Positions 22,051 to 33,030 are shown, counted from the first letter of the stretch. The stretch: DNA of 64,000 nucleotides from Scolanthus callimorphus (GCA_033964015.1 CM066915.1:3762575-3826574), one strand, 5' to 3'. Translations and numbers: made by a program. Notes: generated by a model not told the origin, from the letters alone.

Positions 22051-23125
22051 ATTTCGGAAAAACGAAGATCCCAAAATATATATTTTTTCCAATAGTGCGC
22101 AAAGCGTTTCCTAAATCACGACCCGGATGTCTAAGAGAGAGCATAGAATAGTTTAAATACTAAAGTAAAAAACAAGCTAGTATTTAAGAAAATATACGAG
22201 GGTCTTCGTTTTTCCGATGGGAAAAACGAAGACCCTAAAATATTTTTTCTCCAATAATGCGCCAAGGGTTTCTTAAATCACGGCGAGCAGCCTAGAGTTT
22301 CCTAAATCATGGCAAGCAGCCCGAATGACCAAAAGAGAGGCATAGAATAGTTACTGAAGTCAAAATCACGCTTAGTAAAGAAAATAAACGGGGGTCTTCG
22401 TTTTTCCGATGGGAAAAACGAAGACCCCAAAATAATTTCTCTCCAACAATGCGCCAAGAGTTTTCTAAATCATGGCGAGCAGCCTAGAGTTTCCCGATCA
22501 CAGCAAGCAGCCTGAATGACCAAAAGAGAGGATAGAATAGTTACTGAAGTCAAAAACAAGCTTAGCATAGAAAATATACGAGGGTCTTAGTTTTTCCGAT
22601 GGGAAAAACGAAGACCCTAAAATAATTTTTCTCCAATAATGCGCCAAGGGTTTCTTAAATCACGGCGATCATCCTAGAGTTTCCTAAATCACGGCAAGCA
22701 GCCCGAATGGCAAAGAGAGAGGATAGGATAGTTGCTGAAGTCACAATCACGCCTAGTAAAGAAAATACACGAGGGTCTTCGTTTTTCCCATGGGAAAAAC
22801 GAAGACCCTAAAATAATTTTTCTCCAATAATGCGCAAAGAGTTTCCTAAATCACGACGAGCACCCTAGAGTTTCCTAGAGCACGGCGAGTAGCCCGAATG
22901 ACAAAGAGAGAGGATAGAATATTTACTGAAGTCAAAATCACGCTTAGTAAAGAAAATACACGAGGGTCTTCGTTTTTCCGATGGGAAAAACGAAGACCCC
23001 AAAATAATTTTTGTCCAATAATGCGCCAAGGGTTTCTTAAATCACAGCGAGCACCCTAGAGTTTCCTAAATCACGGCAAGCAGCCCGAATGACAAAGAGA
23101 GAGGACAGAATATTTACTGAAGTCA
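22051..23125. repeat. 190-bp palindromic-unit array, right part
   Basis: About 5.6 units (palindrome starts near 22199, 22391, 22582, 22771 and 22964), each the reverse complement of the units at 14023-14411. Spacer phrases such as caataatgcgccaag and gcagcccgaatgac recur in each. The array ends abruptly at gaagtcaaa, some 400 bp downstream of the PHD gene's stop. The same palindromic phrase is also in the TIRs, so the units may be transposase-binding repeats (inference). Confidence 0.8.
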
Positions 23126-23289
23126 AACCCCACGGGAATTTGACATGTTTAGCTTTTGAAATGTCAATTTCCCCACCCTTGGAGCTCCATTACGGATCAA
23201 ACTCCCGCCCCTGGGGATCCCAGACCAGTGTAAAGGCGTTCATGATATATTATAAGCCCAAAACCAGTCACTACCACTTTACAAAGTTG

Positions 23290-23295
23290 TTTATT
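23290..23295 (-). terminator. Candidate polyadenylation signal of PHD gene
   Basis: Minus-strand AATAAA about 220 bp beyond the stop at 23513, with T-rich sequence on both sides. No transcript evidence. Confidence 0.35.
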
Positions 23296-23512
23296 TCATA
23301 TCAACATTTTGACAAATAATGTACACTTGATGGCCCATGGCTCATACACTGTATCCACCTAACAAGTACGATTCTCATAAATGCTGTTCTGCTCTTCTTC
23401 TGTGTACAACGTTCCCAGCACCATACTGGTATTAAAACATAGTACACACACAAGGAGTTGACAAGTGCAATCGATTTCAATTTTGTATCTGCCCACAGTC
23501 ACAAACCTTACT

Positions 23513-23695
23513 TTACATTGTGTTAACAGCAACACAGAATGTGCAACTCCAGAACATTTGGTCATCCAAATCGTCTGAAGATGCACAGATTTGATGAAAC
23601 CAATGATCACAAGCATCGCACTGAATCCACTTGACAACCATTTCTCCATCTTGAAACTCCACAGGCTCTTCAAGTTTGCAGTATCCACAGAGTAC
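23513..23695 (-). CDS. Exon 8: PHD finger and stop
   Basis: After acceptor ttctaag the frame gives CGYC, CDAC, HWFHQIC and WSCTFC, the Cys4-His-Cys3 layout of a PHD finger, which in other proteins reads histone tails. The frame then ends. It joins exon 7 in phase 0. Confidence 0.75.
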   Translation of the reverse strand, partial: VLCGYCKLEEPVEFQDGEMVVKWIQCDACDHWFHQICASSDDLDDQMFWSCTFCVAVNTM

Positions 23696-26600
23696 CTTAG
23701 AAAAGGAAGTGTACACCTGGTATATTAGTACTTCAAACTTCATATAAATAAATCACTTGAAATTACATGGTGTGCTCAATCTACATAACTGTATGACATT
23801 TCTACACAATTCATTGCTTTTGTCGTCTTTTTGTGGCCATTCGTTATGAATGCTATGGCTTAATTCGGCAGTGCCCAGTATGCCCAAGCAACACTTTTTT
23901 ACTATACAGTAGTTTATGTATTCACCTTATTCGTGTTTCTTTTCCTTCTTTTTTTTTCTTTTCCTTTTTTTTGTATGACATTTCTACACAATTCATTGCT
24001 TTTGTCGTCTTTTTGTGGCCATTCATTAGGAATGCTATGGCTTAATTCGGCAGTGCCCAGTATTCCCAAGCAACACTTTTTTACTATACAGTAGTTTATG
24101 TATTCACCTTATTCGTGTTTCTTTTCCTTTTCCGAGTCTGGGCTGCCTTAGCAGCCCCTCTTTTGCGATTGTCTTGGACGGTTTGAAGGTGGTTAAACCA
24201 CAGCTGGACCTAACACAATAAACAGATCACAACCGATATACATGTCATGTAGACAATTTGTATTAATTCTGAAAAAAAAGGGATTCCATTTCTAGCATTC
24301 ATAAGTACCGATTTTAAAAATATGATATTTTTCTAATGTTATGATTACCTCGTCTGTGGGAAGGTTCACTTCTTTTGCCGCTTTTTCCAGGCTTTTGGGC
24401 TCCTTCTCAAACAGCAACTTCAAGACGTCACTCGGAGGTGCAAAGGCAACTTCATTCGAGGCTAATTCGCAATCGACCAACCGTTCATCAGGCTTCATGT
24501 AGTGCCCTGCGCATACAGTCTTGCCTTTACAATCTGCACAGTCCAGATTATCATATGGCCTGTTAAATAGACAGAAGCAATTAAGCCTATAAAAGTAGAA
24601 AGATAAGTCAATTGCCAAAGTTATGATTATTTGATTGACTGCTCTCTGGTTCTTAACTTACCTGTTTGGATCCACAACTGGAAGCGGAGTGAAGCTCAGG
24701 GGAGGCCCACCATCATACCACCTCTCCTCCTCGGCTGGTTTCCCCATCTTGCATAACGGGTGTATGCAGTCAGGTTGGTAGCACAGGAACAGGTGAAATA
24801 CATACTTTGGTGGCATCCCAGCCACGAGATGCCGATTTCGTAGCATCCAAATATCGTTTATCCATTTGTACGTCTCTGGGTGTTGATCTTTCAACCTTTT
24901 CAGGTCTGCTGCCTTTCCTTTCAGGTAGTCCTTTATCATATCTCTTAGCCCCTGGTAAGCTGTACTATCTGTCCCCTTATAAAGGTGGATCCGGGTGGTT
25001 GCACATGGAGATTTGCCAACCCTGCTAATGTAAATATCTATTGCATCACTGAGATTTTCTTTCAGTTTAATGTCATTGACCTTCCCGGTTTGGGTGTCCA
25101 GACAGGAACCATTGAGGGTTGATGGGATGAACAAATTGCTGTGACCAAGAGCAAGACACCCATTTTGTAACTCCACCCTGTTTCTGTTACTTGAGCCACT
25201 ATCTCTGGTGGTTACAATGAGCACTTTAGATGACTTTTCTAGGTGATACTTGGTCCACCAAAACTGTACCTCCTTGTGCGATGGCCCCTCATCGTGTCCT
25301 CCATCTACTCTGACACATATCTTGCTTTTCCTCTCCCCGGTCACATGATTATAAAACGCTGGCTCCACTTCCGGATTTTTCTCAATTTCATTGACATCAT
25401 GGGCATGCTGTGCAGGATTTTTATGGTGGAGTGGAACAGCTTTAACAATTCCAGCACACATCTCTGCTGTGGTGTTGGTACTAGAAAAATTGTAAGATGT
25501 TGTCTGACGTGTTGATGGGTACTTGTTAACATAGTCCGTTTTTGTTGTAAGCGGGACACCATCTTTCATGCATAAAGTTGCTCTCTTGTTATGGGTGGCT
25601 AAGGTATCCAATCGAAACCCCGCCTGGTCATCTCGGTTATGTTGAGAATATCTGTGCCATCCTTCAGCTGCAATAAATCCAGGGCCCTATAGAATGCTGA
25701 TGACCAGTGCTTATCGGGATTATATCGTATGGTAAAACCCTTTCTAGCTCGACGGCATGTGACATTGGCGAGACCTTTGTAGCGTTTTGCAGACAGTCTT
25801 CTCTTGTTTCTTGCAACACACAGTTGCACCACAGTCCCATAACCAAATTTCCTTTGATAAATTCTTTCTAGGTGCTCTTTTATCCTTTGGAAAGTTGCCT
25901 TTTTCTCCACCTTACGATTGCCATCAAATGTGAGGATCCCAGTTCTTCTCCAGCTATCTGCCCCAACTCCGGTGCTTTTCACATAATTTTCGATGGTAGA
26001 ACCGATATCTGGGCATTCTTTTAGAATTTTCCCAACATTCTTTCCTCTCCTTCTTCTTAGCAATCTAGCCTCTGCTATGCTTTTGGCAGCTTTGCGTCTT
26101 GCATTTATTCTTAACTGCTTTATCTTTCTTGAAATAATTTCACGTGCTTCAGGTTGCAATGGGTCATGAATGTTTCCCAAATCCTCACTTTCTTCTGTTT
26201 CAGATAGTATAATGTCATCATCCAATGCATTTGACTCATTTTCTTGTAGCCTTTCTGAAAGCAAAAATGCTTGTCTGCTTTGTTCTATGATAGACTCCTC
26301 CTTTTCATTCAATTTCAGTACATGTATTTCTCCACTAAAGTCTAGGAGGATCTGATCTATGACAGCTTTGGTGTACCCAGTGAGTTTTGTTTTAATAACA
26401 TCTACAAAAACAAACCAATTAAGTTCACATGCTCTTAGCAAGTCCATTAGTTCATGAGAATTCTGATATACCATTCCGGTATCTGTTACCTCTTTGTTGA
26501 GAAAGAGCTGATGACTTATTTCACTAGCTGCTGGGTTGCCATTACTTTTGGGCCATTCCATTTTTAAGCCGAACCCCCCCTACGGAAGAGCTCATTTTCT

Positions 26601-29600
26601 TTAGTAACCCCCTCGGAAAAAAGAGCCCTTTTTGGATTGCACCCCCTCGGAAAAACCCACGGAAGAGGAAGTTTTGTTATTGCACCCCCTCGGAAAAAAC
26701 CACGGAAGAGGCTTTTTCTTATTGTACCCCCTCGGAAATACCGACGGAAGAGCGTTTTTTTCGGTTTGACCCCTCGGAAATGGCCATTTTGCTATACCCC
26801 CTAGGAAAACTTCTTCCGTAGGGGGGGGTGCGGGTAAAAAATGGAATGGCCCTTTGTTCACTGCATTGATGTCTTGTTCAACAAATTCCCCACTAGTGAT
26901 TAATCCATCTCCTACATCCTCACGGCATCTGTTATTCACTGGTGAGTTGGCAAGCTGCTGTCCAAGTGCCCCAGTGCTCTCACTCTCATCTTCTGTATCT
27001 GTCTCACTTCCTTCTTCACTATCATCACTGTCTTCACTGTCTATTTCCACACCAAATGATGACAACAAAGCTCTCTCTTGTATATTTGCAATAGAGTCCA
27101 TTGCCTCCCTAATTTCTCTGGCTTCTCGAAGAGCATTTTCCACCCTCATCTTCCTGCTTTGTATATCATCAAAACCATAGTTCTGTCTTAACTGTGAATT
27201 GCTTTGCCCTGTGATGCAGTAGCAACAGCATAGGTGATTCTCTCTCGTTCTGAATCTGATTCAGCTAAAGACAAAACTTCCTTAATGCAACCTACTACCC
27301 TGGCGTTTGTCTCTTGACAAGAGTTGCTCTTACTTTCTGCTTTGCCCAGATGCAGCAGCAACAGCATAGGTGATTCTCTCTCGTTCTGAATCTGATTCAG
27401 CTAAAGACAAAACTTCCTTAATGCAACCTACTACCCTGGCGTTTGTCTCTTGACAAGAGTTGCTCTTACTTTCTGATCTGGACAAAAGGCTTCTAGCCAA
27501 TTCTAAGTTATTGTCCTTTGCTACAAGGAAAATAGCTTGGCTGTTATTTTCTTTTATTCTGATGGCAGCAACAGGGAGTTGTAGCAGTTTCCTTTTGGCA
27601 TCACTGGACTTATACTTAACACCAGGGCTGGTACACATAGAAAATGCCTCGTTAAGTCTAATGTATCCATCATCTTCTATGCGTTTTGCAACAGCTATTA
27701 GCCCACTGCATGGCTTGCAAGGCTGCATGGCATGCTCAGTAATACAGATTTTATCCTTTGTGGCAACAAAACGTGCTAAAGTGAAACCTTCTAGTGTTGA
27801 AACATCAGTAAAATCATCAAGTTTGACATATTGGGAAAGTGTCTTAAAACTCTTGAACAAAGTTACATCATTGTCAATCCCCCTCAAATAATTATGAGGG
27901 GGGTTTCCTGAAAATCCTGCATGGATGTCTCTTTAGGATCAGCATGGCTAGTGTGCTGGGGACCAGGTGCTTTCTCTTTCACTGGCAATAGTGGAACTTG
28001 GGAAGTCATAGGCTGGGAAGACACTTCAGGAGTATTGCTGAGGTTTGTAGTTGTAGGACTTTCATGCTCGGGAACCACAGAAGTAGATGTCTCATTGGGG
28101 CTGCTGATACCGTTCTTGAATGCTTCAAAAACAGACTGATTTGACACTTTCTGATCAACAGTAGTTTTCCGCTTATTTTTGTACCATTTGGACCTCTTTT
28201 CCTTTCTCTGAAACCCCTTGAGCTCTGTCTGGTTTTGAAAAACCTCTTTCCTTAAGACTGACATTTCCTTTTGCAGTCGGTCACAGGTCTCCCAATCTTT
28301 TGCAGCCTGGGCCTTGCTTTGATGAAGTTGTTTATATTTCATTTGTTGCGTCTTCCCTTCAATATCTTCTAGAAGTTGAGAAATGTGTTGTTTTCTAAAT
28401 TCTTCTGAAGAATGTGCTTTCTTTGGGGCGACTGGTTCATCAACACATCTGGATCGTGATTTTCCTTTTTTAAACACAGAGATACTTCCAAGTCTTACAG
28501 ACTCCTTTGCTTGGTTATAGAGGACATCCCTCTTTTTGAGAAGACTAGGATTCTCAACAGCCAGTTTTCCAGCTGCTTCATTTACTGACAATTCATATGG
28601 TGTTAATGCTTTGTCTCTGGACACATTTCCATAAATCCTGGCTGCCATTATCACCTCTTCTACTGTATCATTTACTGTTTCCTAGGATATACAACAATAT
28701 GATAGAATAAATGACAATAATTGGTAAAAGATCATAATAAAAAATAAATTGGCATCATGGGTAATAAGTAGAAGTCGTGCCTAAAATTATAACAGTTTGT
28801 ATGAGAATGGAAGAGGGTCTGATGCCCGTTCTTAATTTGCATAGATTGATATTTTTAATTTTATTTCTTTGTTTTCTTGATCTTTGGAATTCCACATCTG
28901 ATCAAACACACTGTCATGTTTTTATATACCTACTATGTGAAAAGAGGGAGAGAGAAAAATACTAAAGTAGACTAATGTGACAGAAATCTAGAAATGTGAA
29001 CAGGGTGGAACACCAAATGAAATATATTCCAGACATTTGCTTGATTCCACTAATTTATCATTCCCTCAAGGATTGTACCTCCAGGACTGTATCTAAAATT
29101 CCCTGGCTCGAAAACAAAATGAGCAGTAGTACAGTTACCTCTTGTCTTGCAGGACATATCAGGCACCCAGTAATGTGGACAAGAGCAAGCCCCAGTGTTA
29201 AATTTAATGACTAAATATTGTCCCCCAGTTTACAGCAGATATAAAATCCCCCCAATAATGTCTACTACTCCAGGGGCGTAGCCAGGGGTGGGGGGTCACA
29301 ACCTTCATGTTTACTGTATTTTTCATCCCCAAAGGGGGGGTCAGGACCCAGGACCCCCAACCCCCTAGCTAGGCCCCTGCATCCACCCCTTTTCCCAAGC
29401 TGCAGGAGGACCCTGTTTCAGCAACCACCATGGAAATACTTCTATGCTTAAAGCAAGGCTCAACCAAAAGGAATAACACAAACCTTTCACTGTAGGGCCA
29501 ATCTGCACCTTTCCCCCAGTTATCACAAGTGTAGCTTGTTGAGATGTTGAACCAGCTGATTATAAGAAAAAAAGTTTGTTACTATGGTTTTGTTAAATTC

Positions 29601-31051
29601 TGATGTTACTTTTGCTATTAAAAAGCTTATTTCATTTTACTGCTAAAAAGGGAGCAACCATCAAGAAGACCACACCAAATTGAGGATGGAAATAAATTTT
29701 TATTGTCATTTCCTTGGCTATAAAGCTTTTACATGACAGGCCTAAATATCGTGAGCCCTATAAATAAACCATTTGCATTAAAACTAACCTGAATTTGTTG
29801 TTGAAGTAGAAACTGTGCCTTGATTACTGTTGGCATTATTTATTGGTGCATTAGACACAGAACTTGATGGCTGTAAACATTTGTCAAACAAACAAGATTA
29901 GCACCTGGGAAAAATAGGATCAAAACTTCAAAAGAGAACAGATTAATTAGTTATTATCATCTTAGAAATACATAGCTGCTCTCTGCTTACATGACTGTAA
30001 AAGTAAAATAAATTATTTCATTGTGATAATCATAGACATGCATACAGTCAAACATTTTGTAGAGCTATGACAGGTGACCCAGGCTCAGTATTTGAATCGC
30101 AGCATACAATGTCTATATGGGGAATTAGAGATAATCTATATGGGGTGATCTTTGGGTATAAAAATGTCTAAGAAATATGCTCACCTTTGCAATAACACGC
30201 AGCTTTGCTTTATCCTCAATGGCAGCACTGGCCTCCAAGTCTATAAACTCCTGCCATTCTTTGTTGTAAATTTGGACAAGGACTTCCCCGTCAATACCAA
30301 ATGCATTCTTTATAGCCAATAGCCAATTATTTTCTCCAAGTAAGATAATTTTCCGCCTCTCACCAAACTCAACAATAACCTGAGAATAAAGACATACTTT
30401 TTCAAAATCCATGTCAAAAAGGTTCACCTTGAATCTTTGTCAAAAATCACTATTCAAAATCTATCACATTCTTATTGTTAATAATAAATATAGGACAAAG
30501 TCAACCTAAAACATCAAACGAATGGAAAAATACAACTCGAATTTTAGATAATGTTTCCTTGATCATGTTGAGAAATTAGGAAAAATATTTCAATGTGGGA
30601 TTGCAAAGATTTTGGTGGATACAAATTTCAGCGCAGCCACAAGGAAATGTTCGTTTCAAAGCACCCGAAATGAGAATTATTACAGTATATATTATTCGTC
30701 TCAAGTCTTTGCAATTCTGTTTCTATGATTGCATTTTCTAAACAGGATTCTAAAGTACATCCAGATTGAAATTATCAACTCAGGTTATCAAGGCATGAAA
30801 TATAAACTTTTGACTTTTCGCCATGACTACATGAAGAGAATCTATAAAACGAAACGAGTGGTGAAAACTAATGCTAAAAAGCAGGACATTTTCACAAAGA
30901 AAATTGAGTTTTTCTAGGAAAATTCTCCGAAAATATAACCAAGAATAATTACTTGACACAAATCTTCAAATCCAGATTACGGAAGGATGTCTAAAATCAC
31001 AATTTTGTCTTTTAAAAAACATCAAGAAGATATTACCTTTCGTTCTGCCAT
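23513..31051 (-). CDS. PHD-finger, transposase-like multi-exon gene, disrupted
   Basis: Eight exons join in frame on the minus strand: 31051-31037 (MAERK), 30379-30185, 29870-29789, 29555-29484, 28674-24662, 24559-24349, 24209-24108 and 23695-23513. Domains in order: a ubiquitin/PB1-like module; a Ser/Thr-rich linker; a coiled coil (SEEFRKQHISQLLEDIEG onward); an acidic stretch; a central domain with VDGGHDEGPSH and TTRDSGSSNRNRVELQNG; a Cys cluster; a basic segment; a PHD finger. Exon 5 is broken by a G-run frameshift, a 136-bp tandem duplication, a MITE and a 1-base frameshift near 25610. Its position inside TIRs suggests it is the element's transposase; a captured host gene is the alternative. 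Function unproven. Confidence 0.65.
24108..24209 (-). CDS. Exon 7 of PHD gene, basic segment
   Basis: 34 codons: VQLWFNHLQTVQDNRKRG, then AAKAAQTRKRKR, a likely nuclear localisation signal. Donor aag/gtgaat. Its last ~20 bases and donor are repeated in the next intron at 23926-23947 as part of a ~157-bp duplication (23791-23947 and 23973-24129). Confidence 0.65.
24349..24559 (-). CDS. Exon 6 of PHD gene
   Basis: Acceptor aacag and donor gag/gtaatc. It joins exon 5 in phase (GATCCAAACAG + GCCATAT) and encodes a Cys-rich CADCKGKTVCAGHY, then a helical segment ending LPTDE. Cysteine spacing suggests a zinc-binding site. Confidence 0.65.
24662..28674 (-). pseudogene. Exon 5 of PHD gene: coiled coil to DDE-like domain, with lesions
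   Basis: Open segments are 27887-28674 (coiled coil), 27330-27887, 26856-27149 (acidic), 25611-26549 and 24662-25611 (central domain). The frame changes at a G-run near 27896-27902, at a tandem duplication (27202-27337 against 27340-27473), at the MITE 26550-26852, and by one base near 25610. Coding sense on both sides of each lesion is clear. Conserved acidic residues in VDGGHDEG could be a catalytic site, but I cannot place a full DDE triad. Confidence 0.6.
26547..26855. mobile_element. GGGCC MITE inserted in exon 5 of the PHD gene
   Basis: The element 26550-26852 has TIRs GGGCCATTCCATTTTT and inverse. TTT is duplicated at 26547-26549 and 26853-26855. Removing it and one TTT joins the coding frame exactly (DINAVNK to SNGNPAA). 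Internal repeats of cccctcggaaa and acggaagag match the split copy at 817-6615. Confidence 0.85.
28700..29480. other. Intron 4 of PHD gene
   Basis: Between exon 4 (29484) and exon 5 (28674). AT-rich, with GC-rich remarks at 29270-29370 (aggggggtc phrases) and no further exon that I could support. Confidence 0.5.
30185..30379 (-). CDS. Exon 2: ubiquitin/PB1-like module of PHD gene
   Basis: 65 codons between acceptor ctcag and donor aag/gtgagc, phase 0 on both sides. It continues from MAERK of exon 1 (ATG at 31051) to give a beta-rich start (VIVEFGERRKIILL), a helix with LLAIKNAFGI, and ending KAKLRVIAK. The pattern looks like a ubiquitin-fold interaction module; the name is by pattern only. 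Confidence 0.6.
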
Positions 31052-31254
31052 CGTTCTCCACGAGAATGCCGAGAAGAGAAAGACGCAGGAATATTGTCTC
31101 CAGGTGGTTTCTGGGTTTTTTCCAAGATGGCGGAAGCCAGTTCCCAGGACTCTTCCAGATGGCAATCGAGTCAAATTTCCCACCCTGGGGACTGCTGTAG
31201 ATGTCAAAATCACCACCCTCGGAGAGCTTTAAAAAGTCAAATCCCCCTGGGTTG

Positions 31255-31271
31255 CCCCCCCCCCCCCCCCC
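31255..31271. repeat. Poly-C run near right TIR
   Basis: 17 C residues, among degenerate copies of gtcaaatttcccaccctggg (31159, 31203, 31233). Similar phrases occur at 23130-23220 near the array end, perhaps subterminal repeats of the element. Confidence 0.5.
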
Positions 31272-31480
31272 ACCCTGGGGCAAACCATTGATAGGTGCAT
31301 TAGCTCGTCCATGTTTGCTAAAATTAAGTTACATGAAATCACGAAGAGCAGAGGGCAGGAACACGAGTACAGTCACATTTCATGGGGGTCTTCGTTTTTC
31401 CTTTTGGAAAATCGAAGAGGGCTCTTAGGTCTTCCATCTTCGTTTTTCCCATCTTCGTTTTTCCGACACCCCCCTGTTAA

Positions 31481-31600
31481 GGCCAGAGATGCTCGAAGAA
31501 ATCAATGCAGTCATTTGAGAAATAAGTTCATGATTGCTCGCTTGAATAATGTCTCTGAATTGGCCTACATGGCGTTGACTGTGTGAAGGCTGATCCTAGA
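31481..31600 (-). pseudogene. Gag-like ORF, N-terminal part
   Basis: On the minus strand an open frame reads through FRDIIQASNHELISQ and TALISSSISGLNR. It continues in the same frame into ANEEIAAEQ at 13970 once the insertion and one 8-bp duplication are removed. The split frame itself is evidence for the insertion. Confidence 0.6.
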
Positions 31601-31765
31601 ATGAGTCAAAACTCTAACGGTCTATGTTTTACAAGGTGAAATACCCGTGATGCAATGCATATTCCCAGTCTTCTGAACCGTGCCAGCAAAATATGGATTT
31701 ATGTCAATTTCATTCCTCAAAGACACAATTAATTACATTTTCTTTGATATTTCGATGTTAGGGTC

Positions 31766-32781
31766 ATCCACATCAAATCAACCAAAACTTTAAATTACCC
31801 CTCTCCAATTTCCATAAAAATCACATTTTGATTACCTTTTAAAGTATCGGTCAGGGTAAATAATTAAAAATCCATAAAAATTACTTTGTTCCTAGAAAAC
31901 TGTTTTCCTAGGCTTCAACAATAGCCCATTCTTTTGTATTGCCCGCCATTAATTTTCTGCATTTTAATGAACTTTACATACTTTTTCTAGCACTCAAATT
32001 TTAGGTGAAATTTTCACCTTCGAGAAGCTCCTGACCTCGCACGATTTTAAGATATCGGCGTCAAATTTTCTGCGTCTTAGAAGATGATAACACCTAACAA
32101 ACGTGTGAGGGAATTCTTACGAAAATTGAAAAAAAAATGTGACTTTCAACTTTGCGACCTAATATTTTCGCGAATATACCAAAATATCAAAAATCTTTCA
32201 CACGGTTCGGTTTTTCAGATCATATTAAAATCCGACAAAGTGTGAAATTGTGCAACAAGACGCTAATGCTCTAGAGCTTCTCAAGTAAACAAGGTAGTTT
32301 TTAGTTCGGGGTCGTTAAAATATAAGAAAAATGAGAAATTAGATAGAACAATCTTTTAGCTTTAAAACGATGTATAACTGATTATCATAGCATAAATTGC
32401 ACGCGACGAGAATTTTTTTTACGTAAGCACGTCATTTTTCCTTTACCGAGACCTTAAGGTCAGTAACTAGATTCCAAAATTTCAGCATCAACAATGATAT
32501 AGTTTTCGAGATACAGGCACATGAAAGTTTTTGGCAGTGCCCATTTTGTATTTTTGCTGTCAGTGATACTCCAATTTCTGGCATCTCTACTCTTATCATA
32601 ACAAACTGCAATATACTATTTGTTTGTCTATATGTTATGTAATATTCATACTTCCCAAAACATCCTATAAAGCCACCGTAAGTCTTTGAATGTGATGTTT
32701 TGTCCTCCAAACATTCAGGACAAATACATATCATTATTTCAAGGTGATTTTTTCTTCTTTACTGAATGGTTAAGAAATTCT
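31766..32781. other. No gene seen
   Basis: AT-rich flank right of the 27-bp repeat. No exon or repeat structure that I can support. Confidence 0.5.
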
Positions 32782-33030
32782 GGGGTGGAAGCTGAATAAT
32801 GAATAATGAATAACGGGTCTTACGAACAAATGAATAATGAATAATTGAGTCGAAAAGTCGAGGAATAATGAATAAGAAGTTCCTACAAATGAATAATGAA
32901 TAATGGTTGTGTTGTGTTAATGAATAATGAATAACACCTAAATAATGAAAAGAAGGAATAATGAATATATTGAAGAAACATGTCAAAGAATAAGGAATAA
33001 TTAGGGTCCACTTATTCAGCTCCAACCCCC
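32782..33030. mobile_element. MITE made of gaataat repeats
   Basis: Ends GGGGTGGAAGCTGAATAAT and inverse TTATTCAGCTCCAACCCCC; the interior is almost wholly the phrase gaataatgaataa. No ORF. Confidence 0.6.

Larger units (their letters stand above)
13963..31480. mobile_element. 17.5-kb TIR DNA transposon with PHD gene
   Basis: The element spans 13971-31472 between 8-bp duplications CCTGTTAA (13963-13970, 31473-31480). Its TIRs start GGGGTGTCGGAAAA and match over about 55 bp with one mismatch (13971-14025; 31418-31472). Excision restores a host gag-like frame. It holds the spliced PHD-finger gene reading inward from the right TIR, an inverted array of 190-bp units, and a nested 7.6-kb insertion (14412-22050). 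Without the latter it would be about 9.9 kb. An 8-bp duplication occurs in hAT, P, Zisupton and others; I cannot assign the superfamily. Confidence 0.75.
11718..31765 (-). mobile_element. Decayed DIRS-like retroelement remnant, split by later insertions
   Basis: An identical 27-bp direct repeat (11718-11744 and 31739-31765) brackets minus-strand pieces in a consistent order: gag N-terminal part (31481-31600), gag C-terminal part (13480-13970), then a reverse transcriptase fragment (12112-12342). Removing the 17.5-kb insertion leaves about 2.5 kb, so most of the element is lost. Whether the 27-bp repeat is a terminal repeat or a target duplication is unresolved. Confidence 0.45.

Noticed and set aside
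13971..23125. A separate non-autonomous element made only of the two array arms
   Set aside because: The right arm ends at 23125 without a TIR, whereas the true inverse of the left TIR is at 31418-31472.
29040..29160. Extra exon of the PHD gene between exons 4 and 5
   Set aside because: Exon 4 joins 28674 in phase using acceptor aacag, so no further exon is needed, and the candidate sites here give no good frame.
31473..31482. Coincidental cctgttaagg next to the TIR
   Set aside because: First taken as chance similarity to 13962-13970; the restored gag-like frame shows it is the target duplication, so the chance reading was dropped.
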